The notes under the pieces were generated by a model. The model had not been told where the DNA came from and did no database searches. It saw only the letters and a program-made list of their open reading frames with translations. A stretch of DNA of 43,117 bases from Dimorphilus gyrociliatus (Eukaryota; Annelida; Polychaeta; Dinophilidae): contig CAJFCJ010000167.1 in NCBI GenBank assembly GCA_904063045.1, forward strand, positions 10,854 to 53,970, written 5' to 3'. Each line of letters opens with the position of its first letter. The stretch's first letter is position 1. Both the position numbers and the translations under genes were made by a program. Positions 31,542 through 41,883 of this stretch are shown here, one piece after another.

Positions 31542-32729
31542 TTACGAGCAATTTGGTGTCACATTGTAATTATCAACATGACATAAATTTACTACTGATA
31601 ATTGAATAGAATCTGCTTCAGTAATGTATTCTTTAACACCATCTACAATAATATCTGCTGGTATTTCATCAATTATTTTAGTAAGACTATATTTCTCATT
31701 ATCAATTAAGTTGGCATCCGCATACTTAAACATTTCATCTAATACATCTCTTTCTACATGAGATGAAGAATCTTCTCCATATTTGATATATAGTTTAGTT
31801 GTATCTGGATATTCTTCTCTTAGAGTTGAACTTGCTGTCATCCTTTTTATATAACTTAAAAGTAGGTCGTTTTCTGCTTTAGACATCTCATGAATTAATT
31901 CTGATGGATTGTTAGTACCTGGTTTGCTTGAAAACATTGGATCTATATTGTTATCTCTTTTAGTAGCGTTAATGTTTTTTCTTACTACGTTGTCATATTC
32001 ACTTCCTTGTGATAATAAACCAATGGTTGTGTGGTCTGTGTAGTGCTCACCTTCTTTCATTTTAAGAATTTCAATATTAAAACCACCTGTGATAGACTCT
32101 AAATAGCTGCAACCACTGTTTCCTATCTTTTCATGGTTGTTTCTAATCTTTTGGCCCTGTTTAATCATCTCATTAGATAATGCAAAAAGCCATTTATGTG
32201 CTACTTCTTTTGCGTATAATTTATACTCTGCTATTTTAGGATTATCTTCTAACTTCATTAACACTACCAAATCACAAGGATACTTACTTCCAAATATCTT
32301 AGGTACTCCTACAAGATTAACTTTCAATCCTTTTTCTATCTCCTTTTGTAGTATTAAATGTTTTTTATATAAACAAGTTTCCATAAAACGTTTAAACTCA
32401 ACCATCAAATTGTTCGGTAATGATTTTTGGTTGTACGTTTTACGGTTGATGTCTAATGACATTTCAAATAGTGATTCGTGGTGTCTGTCTTCTTTGGTTG
32501 ATGCGACAAGGTTACAATCCATTCTTTTAACTATGTGGGGAATTAGCTTGCCAGGTTTTATTAAAAGTAATATACCAAAACAAGGCTTTGTCGCTGTAAT
32601 TGGAGTGTTGTCAAATGAAACAGAGCTTGAACTCCAATTTAACCTTTTTATACTACTTTGTATTAAGTTATTTAGGTTATCTTGTGTGGTATACAACGCT
32701 TTTATAGTATTTAGATCAAGACTTTCCAA
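31542..32729 (-). CDS. Unknown 395-codon protein, uncertain N-terminus
   Basis: A long open frame with balanced amino-acid use in a very A+T-rich area, so almost certainly coding or recently so. I find no ATG at its 5' end: the first in-frame ATG is codon 70 (32522), and upstream a frame-compatible ATG at 32786 is cut off by TGA at 32772-32774 four codons later. Between them lies a hydrophobic stretch (FYLGVFIKGIIRLNL) that looks like a broken signal peptide. The body is soluble, with several Cys, and contains VNLVGVPKIFGSKYPCDLVV and KLYAKEVAHKWLFALSNEM. No family recognised. Either a recent pseudogene or one sequence error. Confidence 0.6.
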   Translation of the reverse strand: MESLDLNTIKALYTTQDNLNNLIQSSIKRLNWSSSSVSFDNTPITATKPCFGILLLIKPGKLIPHIVKRMDCNLVASTKEDRHHESLFEMSLDINRKTYNQKSLPNNLMVEFKRFMETCLYKKHLILQKEIEKGLKVNLVGVPKIFGSKYPCDLVVLMKLEDNPKIAEYKLYAKEVAHKWLFALSNEMIKQGQKIRNNHEKIGNSGCSYLESITGGFNIEILKMKEGEHYTDHTTIGLLSQGSEYDNVVRKNINATKRDNNIDPMFSSKPGTNNPSELIHEMSKAENDLLLSYIKRMTASSTLREEYPDTTKLYIKYGEDSSSHVERDVLDEMFKYADANLIDNEKYSLTKIIDEIPADIIVDGVKEYITEADSIQLSVVNLCHVDNYNVTPNCS

Positions 32730-32786
32730 ATTGAGACGAATTATTCCTTTTATGAAAACACCTAAATAGAATCAATTGAATAGCAT

Positions 32787-33114
32787 ACAAAACAACTGGA
32801 TATGATTTTACTATCTTTTTAATTAAATTACCAAACCTTCCTAATATAATACAATAATAATAATATTTTATTGACATATTCTATTAAATAATATTTTACT
32901 AATTTCATATTTTACTAATTTTTATTAACTAATAGAATTTCTTGATTTATTTGTAAAATAAGATTGTTTTATATATCCTTCTCTTATATTATAAAAATAG
33001 AAATATAAAAGATTATATTTTATTTATCGTTTAGCAGTTAAGTTGAAAATCTTGAAAGATTTTGTAACAAAATGAAATATAGAGTTTTCTTAAAAAAAAA
33101 GAGATATATTTTTT
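32787..33114. other. A+T-rich spacer
   Basis: No gene or clear repeat between the unknown gene and the left end of the first Tc1 copy. Confidence 0.5.
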
Positions 33115-34437
33115 GAATAAGTGTGTATAAATTTAACCTTAAAAAATAAACCTTTTACATAAATATTAGTAAACACTTTGATATACTTGAAATTTTTTAA
33201 AATCTGATAAAGCTTATTTTTTTCTGATATCAAAAACAAATGTGACACACTAATTTATTTTTCTATATAGCCACCTTTTGCTCTATAAAGAGATAAAGAT
33301 CTTTTTTTGAATGATAATGTTAGTTTTTGACACGTTTCTATTGGTATACTCTTCCATTCCCTTCTTATTGCTAACTTTAAATCTTTTTTGTTATTAAAGG
33401 TTATTTCAGATTCTTGACTTAATAATCCCCATAGGTTCTCAATTGGGTTGAAATCGGGGGATTGGGCCGGCCATGACTCTACTACACTGTTATTTTCAGT
33501 AAAAACTCTTTAGCTAGTTTACTCGTATGCTTTGGGTCGTCATCCTGGACAAAGCTATAGCTGATCAGCTTCATTTTCTCTACAGAATTAAATAAACTTG
33601 AGTTAAGCATGCTATAATAATAAGGAAATCCATTTTAACATCTATAAACACTAGTTCACCCACTCCATTACTGAGCTACCTCCAAATTTTAAAGTTTTTT
33701 TTATGTTCCAAACTTCATAACTAGTACCAGGTTTCCTCCAAATATTTTGCTTTCCATCGGAATTCTGTAGGTTAAATTTCGATATATCACTAAAAACCAT
33801 TCTCTTTCTTTCGATTAAGGGAAATTTTATTCATCTCTTACTAGCTTCATATCTAGCTGAGGTGTGTCGTGGGTTTAATAAAGGCTTTTTTTTTTGTTTT
33901 ACAGAAAGATAGTTCAAATTTTTCTAATGGAAACATGTGAGAGTGAACATCCTACCTCATTTTTAATTGTATCAATGATCTTTCTACACGAAACCTTGTT
34001 ATCTTCTTTAACTTTTTTGATCAAATGGGCTGCTACCTCCATATTGAGCTTACTAGGCCTACCATTGTTGCATAAATATTTTGTAATACCATGTTTTCCC
34101 TGTTTTGTTATTATATTATGTACTGAAGATCGAGGTATTGATAGGATATCAGAGGTTTTCGTAATTGAGTAACCTGCTTTTTTTAACCCTAATACCTCTC
34201 CTTTTCGCTCGATTGTATAATGTACACCCATGGAAGGGTATACCCCTGTAATATTTATATGAGAGTGGAGGGAAAATGTATATTAAAGGTGTCCCATTTT
34301 TTTTAACACTTTTTTTTTAGATAGCAGTAAAAATATAAGCTTTATCAGATTTTAGAAAAATTAAAGTATATCAAAGTGTTTACTAATATTTATATAAAAG
34401 GTTTATCTTTTAAGGTTAAATTTAGACACACTTATTC
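33115..34437 (-). mobile_element. Tc1/mariner element copy 2
   Basis: About 105-bp inverted ends with few differences: GAATAAGTGTGTATAAATTT... at 33115 and its complement ending at 34437. They share TAAACCTTTTA, AAATATTAGTAAACACTTTG and AAATCTGATAAAGCTTAT. An inner GTGTTAAAAAAAATGGGACAC-type motif (about 34288-34309) resembles the end of the relic at 1097. The transposase is on the minus strand. Confidence 0.75.
33255..34231 (-). pseudogene. Tc1-family transposase pseudogene
   Basis: The N-terminal HTH is intact for 105 codons (ERKGEVLGLKKAGYSITKTS, SIPRSSVHNIITKQGKHG, then GRPSKLN). Frame breaks follow; the middle shows eroded catalytic blocks. The C-terminal part is recognisable as SWPAQSPDFNPIENLWGLL with the catalytic Glu, followed by the usual helical tail ending near 33255. 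CCCTTCC directly precedes the ATG. The protein is therefore dead but was controlled by a host-like start signal. Confidence 0.75.
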
Positions 34438-34549
34438 AGAAAATGCACCCTATTGATTTTAACATACTGTATAATCATGTTTTTACCTTTTTCGAGTATT
34501 TTTTTCGCATCATTTTATCGATGTTTGATCAAAAAAACCAAAAATTTCA

Positions 34550-35647
34550 ACATAAGGTGGAAAAAAAGGATTATTTCATATTTATCTTATCTACCTCCAT
34601 AAATAGCGATAGTTCTCCTTAATTTGTACCCCTTAATGGGAAAATATATTACACCTGAGGTTTTCGGTCAGATAAAAGCAATGAGAGATCTAAAGATTCC
34701 ATATAAGGAAAAATTGAAAATTCCGCATACAACTGTTTATATACATGGTATTTTATGTAATAAAACTTACAATCTAATAAGAAAAACAGGATCAGGGTGA
34801 AAGGACTCACTTTCACAAGAACATTTTAGATTTATCAAATCTAAAATGGATGAAGATAAAAATTGTACGCCAAAAAAGCTATCAAAACTATTAGATGAAA
34901 ATCAAGGAATAGTTGTTTCCAGGAGGACCATCTCTAACTACTTAAACAAGATAGGATTTCAAAGTATAGCTCATTGTATTAGACCACTTCTAACAGCTAA
35001 ACATAAAATTACTAGATACAAGATATCTAAAAATTGGTTATTAAAGCTAACAGAGTGACGGAAGCAAGTTATATTCTCAAATGAAAGCAAATTTAATTTA
35101 TTTGGGAATGATGGTAAGCATAAAAGAAGGATTCCTGCCGGGAAAAGGTTAAATTCTCGATATTCAATTAAAACAATTAAATATGGAGACGGAACAGTGA
35201 TGGTGTGGGGAAGCTTGTTTTTATAGATGAAATAATGGATGCCTCTTTATATGTAAACATTCTAGCGTAAAATCGCAAGCCTCAAATGAAAATATGGGTT
35301 CACTAATTACTTCTTCCAACAAGATAACAACTCTAAGCATACATCAAAGCTTGCTAAGACATATTTTAGAGAAAACAATATCAAATTAATAAGCTGGGTA
35401 TCTAACTCGCCCGATTTAAACCCAATTGAACCCCTCTGGGCTATTATTAAGAGGAGTTTGAAGGATAAAACACTAAAAAACAAGAGAGAGTTAAAAAGGT
35501 TAATAATGGAAGAATGAATAAAAACATCTCCCGATTTGTGTAGAAATCTATTAATGGGAATGCTACATAGAGCTAGACAATGTTTTCTAACAAAGAAAAG
35601 CCATATTAATAAATAAATATGAAACGATCTGTTTTTTCCCTCCCCTG
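34550..35647 (+). mobile_element. Tc1/mariner element copy 3
   Basis: The right end reads ...TTTTTTCCCTCCCCTG followed by TA. Inverted, it pairs with AAGGTGGAAAAAAAGGATTA then TTTCATATTTAT at the left (about 34553-34585) with several differences. The left limit is approximate. The right end abuts a minisatellite. Confidence 0.6.
34636..35616 (+). pseudogene. Tc1-family transposase pseudogene with TGA at Trp positions
   Basis: Starts at ATG 34636, preceded by CCCC. The HTH region (LKIPHTTVYIHG) runs to a TGA, then a 70-codon open stretch (TPKKLSKLLDENQGIVVSRR). TGA at 35056 sits where Tc1 proteins have Trp, before RKQVIFSNESKF. GTVMVWGS follows, a shifted FIDEIMDASLYVNILA, the QQDNNSKHTSKLAKTYF block with the second Asp, and SWVSNSPDLNPIEPLW with the Glu. 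Another TGA (EE-stop-IKTSPDL) again replaces a usual Trp. Note FSNES: the first catalytic Asp is Asn here. It ends at about 35616. Confidence 0.75.
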
Positions 35648-35649
35648 TA

Positions 35650-35940
35650 TATTCTATTAAAAGTTAATATAAATACGTATTTTACTATATTAGTATATAT
35701 TCTATTAAAAGTTAATATAAACATATATTTTAGTATATTAGTATACATTCTATTAAAAGTTAATATAAACATATATTTTAGTATATTAGTATACATTCTA
35801 TTAAAAGTTAATATAAACATATATTTTAGTATATTAGTATACATTCTATTAATATAAACATATATTTTAGTATATTAGTATATATTCTATTAAAAATTAA
35901 TAAATACGTATTTTACTATATTAGTATATATTTAAATATA
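35650..35940. repeat. 48-bp minisatellite
   Basis: About six copies of a 48-bp unit (TATATTCTATTAAAAGTTAA then TATAAACATATATTTTAGTATATTAG-like). Because 48 is divisible by three, the complement encodes a repeated MYTNILKYMFILTFNR that is not a real protein. It starts at the TA that ends Tc1 copy 3. Confidence 0.9.
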
Positions 35941-35944
35941 CAAA

Positions 35945-35971
35945 TATAATAATAATAATAATAATAATAAT
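35945..35971. repeat. (AAT)n microsatellite
   Basis: Uninterrupted AAT repeats directly before the ATG at 35972. Confidence 0.85.
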
Positions 35972-36290
35972 ATGTTTATAATGTTATTCTATTTAGTAAA
36001 AAATGATAATTTTATAGTAAAAATATATAATAAGAATTATAAAATATCATATTTAGGTACAAACTATTTAGAATTGAAAGATAATAAAATTAAAGAAAAA
36101 ACAGTTTTTAAATATAAAAATAAAATAAATATAAATATAAAGATGAATATAATAATGTTATAATAAATGAAGAAATATTTAGGTTAGGTTTAACAAATGA
36201 TACATGGATTGTTATATTTTGTATTATTTTTACTTGTTTTAATGTAAATGTAATGTTTTATGTTCTAAATTATATTTTTAATAAGAAATA
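35972..36290 (+). pseudogene. Small membrane protein gene with one frameshift
   Basis: The first frame (35972-36163) encodes MFIMLFYLVKNDNFIVKIYN and a basic Lys/Asn segment. One base shift near 36138 joins it to a frame reading IINEEIFRLGLTND, then WIVIFCIIFTCFNVNVMFYV and LNYIFNKK with a stop at 36290. The result is about 105 residues with a C-terminal transmembrane helix, like a small tail-anchored or ER protein. Family unknown. Its 3' end (TTTTTAATAAGAAATAAAAG) recurs inside the satellite array that follows, so the array probably grew from this gene's 3' flank. Confidence 0.45.
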
Positions 36291-37390
36291 AAAGTTCTTT
36301 TCTAAATGTTATATAAAATTACTTACAATCACGTGCTTAATAACTTTTAAATATAAATTTTAATAAATAAATAAATTCTTTTCTAAATGTTATATAAAAT
36401 TACTTACAATCACGTGTTTAATAACTTTTAAATATAAATTTTAATAAATAAATAAATTCTTTTCTAAATGTTATATAAAATTACTTACAATCACGTGTTT
36501 AATAACTTTTAATTATATTTTTTATAATTTTTAATAAGAAATAAAAGTTCTTTTCTAAATGTTATATAAAATTACTTACAATCACGTGTTTAATAACTTT
36601 TAAATCTAATTTTTATTTTTTATAAGAAATAAAAGTTCTTTTCTAAATGTTATATAAAATTACTTACAATCACGTGTTTAATAACTTTTAAATCTAATTT
36701 TTAATAAATAAATAAATTCTTTTCTAAATGTTATATAAAATTACTTACAATCACGTGTTTAATAACTTTTAAATATAAATTTTATTTTTTATAAGAAATA
36801 AAAGTTCTTTTCTAAATGTTATATAAAATTACTTACAATCACGTGTTTAATAACTTTTAAATCTAATTTTTAATAAATAAATAAATTCTTTTCTAAATGT
36901 TATATAAAATTACTTACAATCACGTGTTTAATAACTTTTAAATCTAATTTTTAATAAATAAATAAATTCTTTTCTAAATGTTATATAAAATTAACTACAA
37001 TCACGTGTTTAATAACTTTTAAATATAAATTTTTATTCTAAATTATATTTTTAATAAGAAATAAAAGTTCTTTTCTAAATGTTATATAAAATTACTTACA
37101 ATCACGTGTTTAATAACTTTTAAATATAAATTATATTTTTAATAAGAAATAAAAGTTCTTTTCTAAATGTTATATAAAATTACTTACAATCACGTGTTTA
37201 ATAACTTTTAAATCTAATTTTTAATAAGAAATAAATTAGTTTCTAAATGTTATATAAAATTACTTACAATCACGTGTTTAATAACTTTTAAATATAAATT
37301 TTAATAAATAAATAAATTCTTTTCTAAATGTTATATAAAATTAATTACAATCACGTGTTTAATAACTTTTAAATCTAATTTTTATTTTTT
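36291..37390. repeat. CACGTG satellite, 13 copies of ~81 bp
   Basis: CACGTG occurs at 36330, 36411, 36492, 36583, 36671, 36752, 36840, 36921, 37002, 37103, 37191, 37271 and 37352: spacing mostly 81 bp, or 88-101 where an extra AAGAAATAAAAG-type segment is present. The core (TTTCTAAATGTTATATAAAA, TTACTTACAATCACGTGTTT, AATAACTTTTAAAT) is almost invariant. CACGTG is a palindromic E-box. One inverted unit lies at 27.7 kb. Confidence 0.95.
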
Positions 37391-37572
37391 ATAAGATTAA
37401 GTAAATTGAGAAAACTTTAATTAACAGAATAATTGATAGAAATAGTATTTATAAAATGTATATAATAAAATAAGAATAATTAGAGATTTATATTTATTAT
37501 ATTATAAAAGCTAGATTTCTACAACTAATCAAGTATTTAAATTAGATGTAAAATAGTGTTTTTTTATTACAG
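37319..37572 (+). repeat. Right arm of the 10-kb-spaced inverted repeat
   Basis: Reverse complement of 27511-27748; comprises the last satellite unit and its unique 3' flank. Confidence 0.8.
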
Positions 37573-38609
37573 ATTATATAAATTTATATGCTATTATATT
37601 AATACAATTTTATACAATATTTAATTTTAAAATTATATCGTATTTGATATTTTTTATATTAAAATCTTTTATTCAACTAAATTGTTCTTTTTAATATTTA
37701 TTTAAAAATAGTATATTCTAGTAATACAGTCTAGAAGTGTTCAATTATTAAAAATTTAGATCAAATTTAAAAATATGTTCTATAAAATAAATTTTTAGCC
37801 CTTATCCTAAATTCCTATGTATTATACATTTAAAAAAAGTCTTTGAAAGAAAAGACAGAGAAATTTAACAAATATTATTCCTCGAATGTATACAGTAACA
37901 CCTAATGATAAAGAAAGATTCTATCTAAGAATAATATTATTACATATAAAAGATATTAAATAAATAAATTATTCTAGTGATTTATTGTATACTGAAAGTG
38001 AGTGTTATAAATACAATATAAATGAATATATAATAATATATTTAATATAAATGAATATATAATTAATACAATAATACATAATTAAATACATATTGTTATG
38101 TATTTAATACAAAAATATATTATTAATACAACAATATATAAAAAAACAATATATAATTAAATACAACAATATGTATTTAATATAAATGAATATACAATAA
38201 TATGTATTTAATATAAATAAATATATAATTAAATACAAAAATATATAATAATATATAAACAATATATAATTAAATACAACAATATGTATTTAATACAATA
38301 ATATATAAAAAAACAATATATAATTAAATACAACAATATGTATTTAATATAAATGAATATATAAAAATATATAATTAATACAAAAATATATAAAAACAAA
38401 TACAATAATATATAAAAAAACAATATATAATTAATACAATAATATATAATTAATACAATAATATGTATTTAATATAAATGAATATACAATAATATGTATT
38501 TAATATAAATAAATATATAATTAAATACAAAAATATACAATAATATATAATTAATACAACAATATATAAAAATATATAATTAATAGAATCACTTTACTAA
38601 AAAATAGTA
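37573..38609. repeat. Low-complexity AATATATAATTAAATACAA region
   Basis: Imperfect repeats of ATATGTATTTAATATAAATG and ATATATAATTAATACAA fill 38000-38590. The first 400 bp (37573-37990) are A+T-rich but non-repetitive, with no gene seen. Confidence 0.8.
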
Positions 38610-39683
38610 TCACTTGCTTTTTCTTACATTATTATCATAACTCAAACTCTTCAAAGGTTTCTTTACAATACTTTTTCTACACTCTCTAATAAAACTTATT
38701 ATTTCATTTTTAAACTCAAAAGTACTGCTTTTCTTACTCTTTACTAAAACATTATCAATTATTTCACCACTTGAATACTTTTTTAATACAAATTTTAATT
38801 CTTCTAATTCTGTATTAAAAATACTATTTTGTATTTTATTTATTTCTATTCTTGAATAACAATCTGTTATTCTATTAACTTTATTAATAAAATACTTCTT
38901 ATGTAGTCTTAACAGTAAAAAGTATGTTTTATCTTTAAAATATATATTTTTATTTTTTTCTAATACGTTAAAAAAGTTGTAATCAAATTCTTTCGTATTG
39001 AAAGAGTCTGAAACCAAAAGATTGTATACTTCTTTGTATGGTTGTAATCCTTTAAAATTGAAGTAAATCAAATTTTGTGGCTTTGAGAAAACTAGAGACA
39101 TGAAAAGCCAAACTCTATTTTTTAGGGTGTTTTTTAAATACGATGCTGTTTTTATAGAAGAGTGAGACTCATTATATTTAAAATTGTATAGAAATACTCT
39201 TGTTTTCAACTGTAAATAGAAACATTTAACGTTGTTTAGGTCTTGTTTTAAGTCTTTTTGTAGACTGTTGTTGAATACGTACGACTTAACTGCATTGTTT
39301 TCCTTCTTATTTCTTATTCGATATTCTATTTTATCACTATTAGCTACTCTACTTATATTACTATCTATAAAACTATCTACATCTTCGTCTAGATAAGCTA
39401 TACATTCTTTTACTATACCTTTTTCTAATAACTTTTTTACAATACAACATTTTATAACAATTCTACTATCTGTTCTAAATTGACAGTGAGTCATTAACAG
39501 TTTACTTAGGATGTCTAAATCATCAACTTTTCTTAGAGTGAAGTAGTTGAGTAGGTTGTGGGGAGCGTTACTTCCATCAAAACAGTAACCTAGGAAGTCC
39601 TTTGTGTTGTAAGCTGATATATGTTTGTTGATGAGGGAGGAAGGAAATATTGTTTGTAGTTTTTTGAGGTGATTGTTTTGCAT
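38610..39683 (-). CDS. RPN3: 26S proteasome regulatory subunit RPN3 (PSMD3)
   Basis: 357 residues, shorter than yeast Rpn3 (~520). Blocks in the family's order: a TPR-like helical part (CFYLQLKTRVFLYNFKYNES), the helix pair around NRVWLFMSLVFSKPQNL and LQPYKEVYNLLVSDSF, and the PCI winged-helix KTYFLLLRLHKKYFINKVNR then CYSRIEINKIQ, which matches the Rpn3 LRHNVIKTG...SYSRISL region. It would be a non-ATPase lid component of the 19S particle. The C-terminus is basic. CCC abuts the ATG on the coding strand. Other PCI proteins (CSN3, eIF3 subunits) are less likely. Truncated N-terminus is typical microsporidian reduction. Confidence 0.75.
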   Translation of the reverse strand: MQNNHLKKLQTIFPSSLINKHISAYNTKDFLGYCFDGSNAPHNLLNYFTLRKVDDLDILSKLLMTHCQFRTDSRIVIKCCIVKKLLEKGIVKECIAYLDEDVDSFIDSNISRVANSDKIEYRIRNKKENNAVKSYVFNNSLQKDLKQDLNNVKCFYLQLKTRVFLYNFKYNESHSSIKTASYLKNTLKNRVWLFMSLVFSKPQNLIYFNFKGLQPYKEVYNLLVSDSFNTKEFDYNFFNVLEKNKNIYFKDKTYFLLLRLHKKYFINKVNRITDCYSRIEINKIQNSIFNTELEELKFVLKKYSSGEIIDNVLVKSKKSSTFEFKNEIISFIRECRKSIVKKPLKSLSYDNNVRKSK

Positions 39684-39686
39684 GGG
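39684..39686 (-). promoter_or_regulatory. CCC motif adjoining RPN3 start
   Basis: On the coding strand CCC directly precedes the ATG, as for LRR protein A. Confidence 0.55.
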
Positions 39687-39754
39687 TTAAAAAATATTTT
39701 TTTAATTAAAAATTTAATTTTTTTAAAAATACGAATTTTAAAATTTTTCTATTT

Positions 39755-40109
39755 TTGAATTTTTATATATTTTTTATATAACCCTATGATCTCTATTAAA
39801 TTTTATAAATCTAATTATTATTTTTTTGAATTTTTATATATTTTTTATATAACCCTATGATCTCTATTAAATTTTATAAATCTAATTATTATTTTTTTAA
39901 ATTTTTATATATTTTTTATATAACCCTATAATCTCTATTAAATTTTATAAATCTAATTATTATTTTTTTGAATTTTTATATATTTTTTATATAACCCTAT
40001 GATCTCTATTAAATTTTATAAATCTAATTATTATTTTTTTAAATTTTTATATATTTTTTATATAACCCTATGATCTCTATTAAATTTTATAAATCTAATT
40101 ATTATTTAT
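39755..40109 (+). repeat. 71-bp tandem repeat copying a gene start, 5 copies
   Basis: ACCCTATGATCTCTATTAAA begins at 39781, 39852, 39923 (ATA in place of ATG), 39994 and 40065, an exact 71-bp period. The unit contains an upstream TTTTTATATATTTTTTATAT box, the CCC signal, the ATG and about 14 codons. Only the last copy continues into the long frame at 40070. Confidence 0.95.
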
Positions 40110-41536
40110 TAATTGTTGTATTTAAAAAAGAAGTAGAAGTAAAAATTACACATGCTATTTTAATACAAGATTATAATAATAAGATACATATAGAATGTAT
40201 AGATACAACAGGAGAGCGAGTAGAAGAGAGTACAATAGATGAAAAGAATAGAGTAGATAGTATAGAAAATAAATATATAGATAGAAAAGATAATATAAAT
40301 AATAAAGAGAATACAGTAGATAGTATAATAGATAGAAAAGATAATAAATATATAGATAGAAAAGATAATATAAATATAGATAGAAAAGATAATATAAATA
40401 TAAATACAATAAATAATACAATAAATAGTATAGAAAATAAATATATAGAAAAAGATAATATAAATAATAAAGAGAATACAATAAATAATATAAATATAAA
40501 TACAATAAATAATACAATAAATAATAAAAAATAATACAATAAATAATACAATAAAGAATAAAAAATTATCATTTACTAAATCTTTAGTAAAAAATATAAT
40601 AACAATTTTAAATCCTATTTTTATTTCAATTTTTAGTTGTTCTAAAAATGAATTAATATTTAAAAATAGTAAATTTAATAAAAAAAAGAATATTTTAAAA
40701 AAAAATGAATTATTTAAATTTTGGTTAGAAATTTTAAATTTAATAAAAAAAATCAAATGTAGAAATTCTTGTACTAAAAATAAATATATATTAGGAAATT
40801 ATAATGATATTATTAAATTTCCATTTAAAGTAATAATTTTATATAAAAACGATATTTTTACAAAAATGAAAAAATACTTAAAAAATGAAAATTTAAAATT
40901 TTTTGTAGAAAATATTTTTTATAGAAGAGATTTTAACAGTGGAAGTTATTTATTTTTATATTGTAATTGTTATTTAGAATATGAAATAGAATATATAAAT
41001 AGTATAGAAATAAATTGTATAAAAGATTATATAAAAGATAATAATAATAATAAATATGATATAGATAATAATAATAAATATGATATAGATAAATGTATAA
41101 TTATGATAAATATATAAATTGTATAGATAATAGCTTTTTTAGTAGAAAGGTTATTTTGATGATACATTCAATACAAATACAAATAATAATACATTAAAAA
41201 ATAATATAAAAGATATAAATAATAATACAAATATAAATAATAATACAAATAATAATACAAATACAAATAATAATATAAATAATAATACAAATACATTAAA
41301 TAGTAATATAAAATATTTTAAATGATATTTTAAAAATAGAATATAAAAAAGTAGAAGAAATTGATAACATAAATAATATTTTATTTAAATTAAGAAATAA
41401 TAATTTTAGTAATTCAATAGAAAATATAAAAAATACTAAAAAAATATTTAATTTAAAAAAATTAAATTTTTATAAATTCAAATTAGAAGAAATACAAATA
41501 GAAAATAAAATAAATAAAAGAAGAAAAATAATTTAA
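40070..41536 (+). pseudogene. Candidate Rtt109-type histone H3 acetyltransferase, frameshifted
   Basis: Blocks in order across shifting frames: VEVKITHAILIQDYNNKIHI then CIDTTGE (compare the beta-strands and DTTG motif of Rtt109); an Asn/Asp/Ile microsatellite insert (40255-40540); ELIFKNSKFNKKKNILKKNE and LFKFWLEILNLI, matching the Rtt109 block with LFP-S-KN, KH-L and a kWWL helix; KYILGNYNDIIKF; NLKFFVENIFYRR; and a basic ending ENKINKRRKII. Rtt109 acetylates H3 K56 and other H3 lysines with histone chaperones. Frame breaks fall near 40530, 41105 and twice between 41150 and 41330, mostly in A-runs or simple repeats. Family call rests on motif memory only. Confidence 0.45.
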
Positions 41537-41883
41537 TTTAATTAAAAATATATATTATAATATATTATATTAAATATCATAATATATATATAAATAACTT
41601 ATTTTAAAAATATTATATTAAATATCATAATATATATACAGTGAGGGACAAAAAAAATGGGACACCCTAAAAAATGAGTTTAAAAAAGGTATAGCTAAAA
41701 TGTAAAATAGTGATGTGGTCTTGTATTAATTAAATAAAAATTTTTATAATTCATTATTTTTAAGGTCATATTTTTGTTGGGATTTGATGGATTTTTTAAA
41801 AAACAGGGACAAAAAAAAATGGGACACTTACTAAAAAGTTACAAAATGAGCTAAAAATTTTTATAAAATACCTTAAAACTTAT

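Noticed and set aside
34636-35616. TGA read as Trp (altered genetic code)
   Set aside because: TGA is the natural stop of NAA20 at the expected family end and of the Q/N-rich gene, and this Tc1 copy also has frameshifts, so decay explains the TGA codons.
35587-35844. Repeated MYTNILKYMFILTFNR frame
   Set aside because: Arises because the 48-bp minisatellite unit is a multiple of three; no start context or homology.
36291-37390. CRISPR-like array
   Set aside because: Spacing looks regular but the whole 81-bp unit is repeated; there are no unique spacers, no cas genes and the genome is eukaryotic.
40155-40756. Several long minus-strand frames rich in Tyr, Ile, Leu
   Set aside because: Antisense shadows of AAT/GAT repeats in the plus-strand gene; overlapping frames all open for the same reason.
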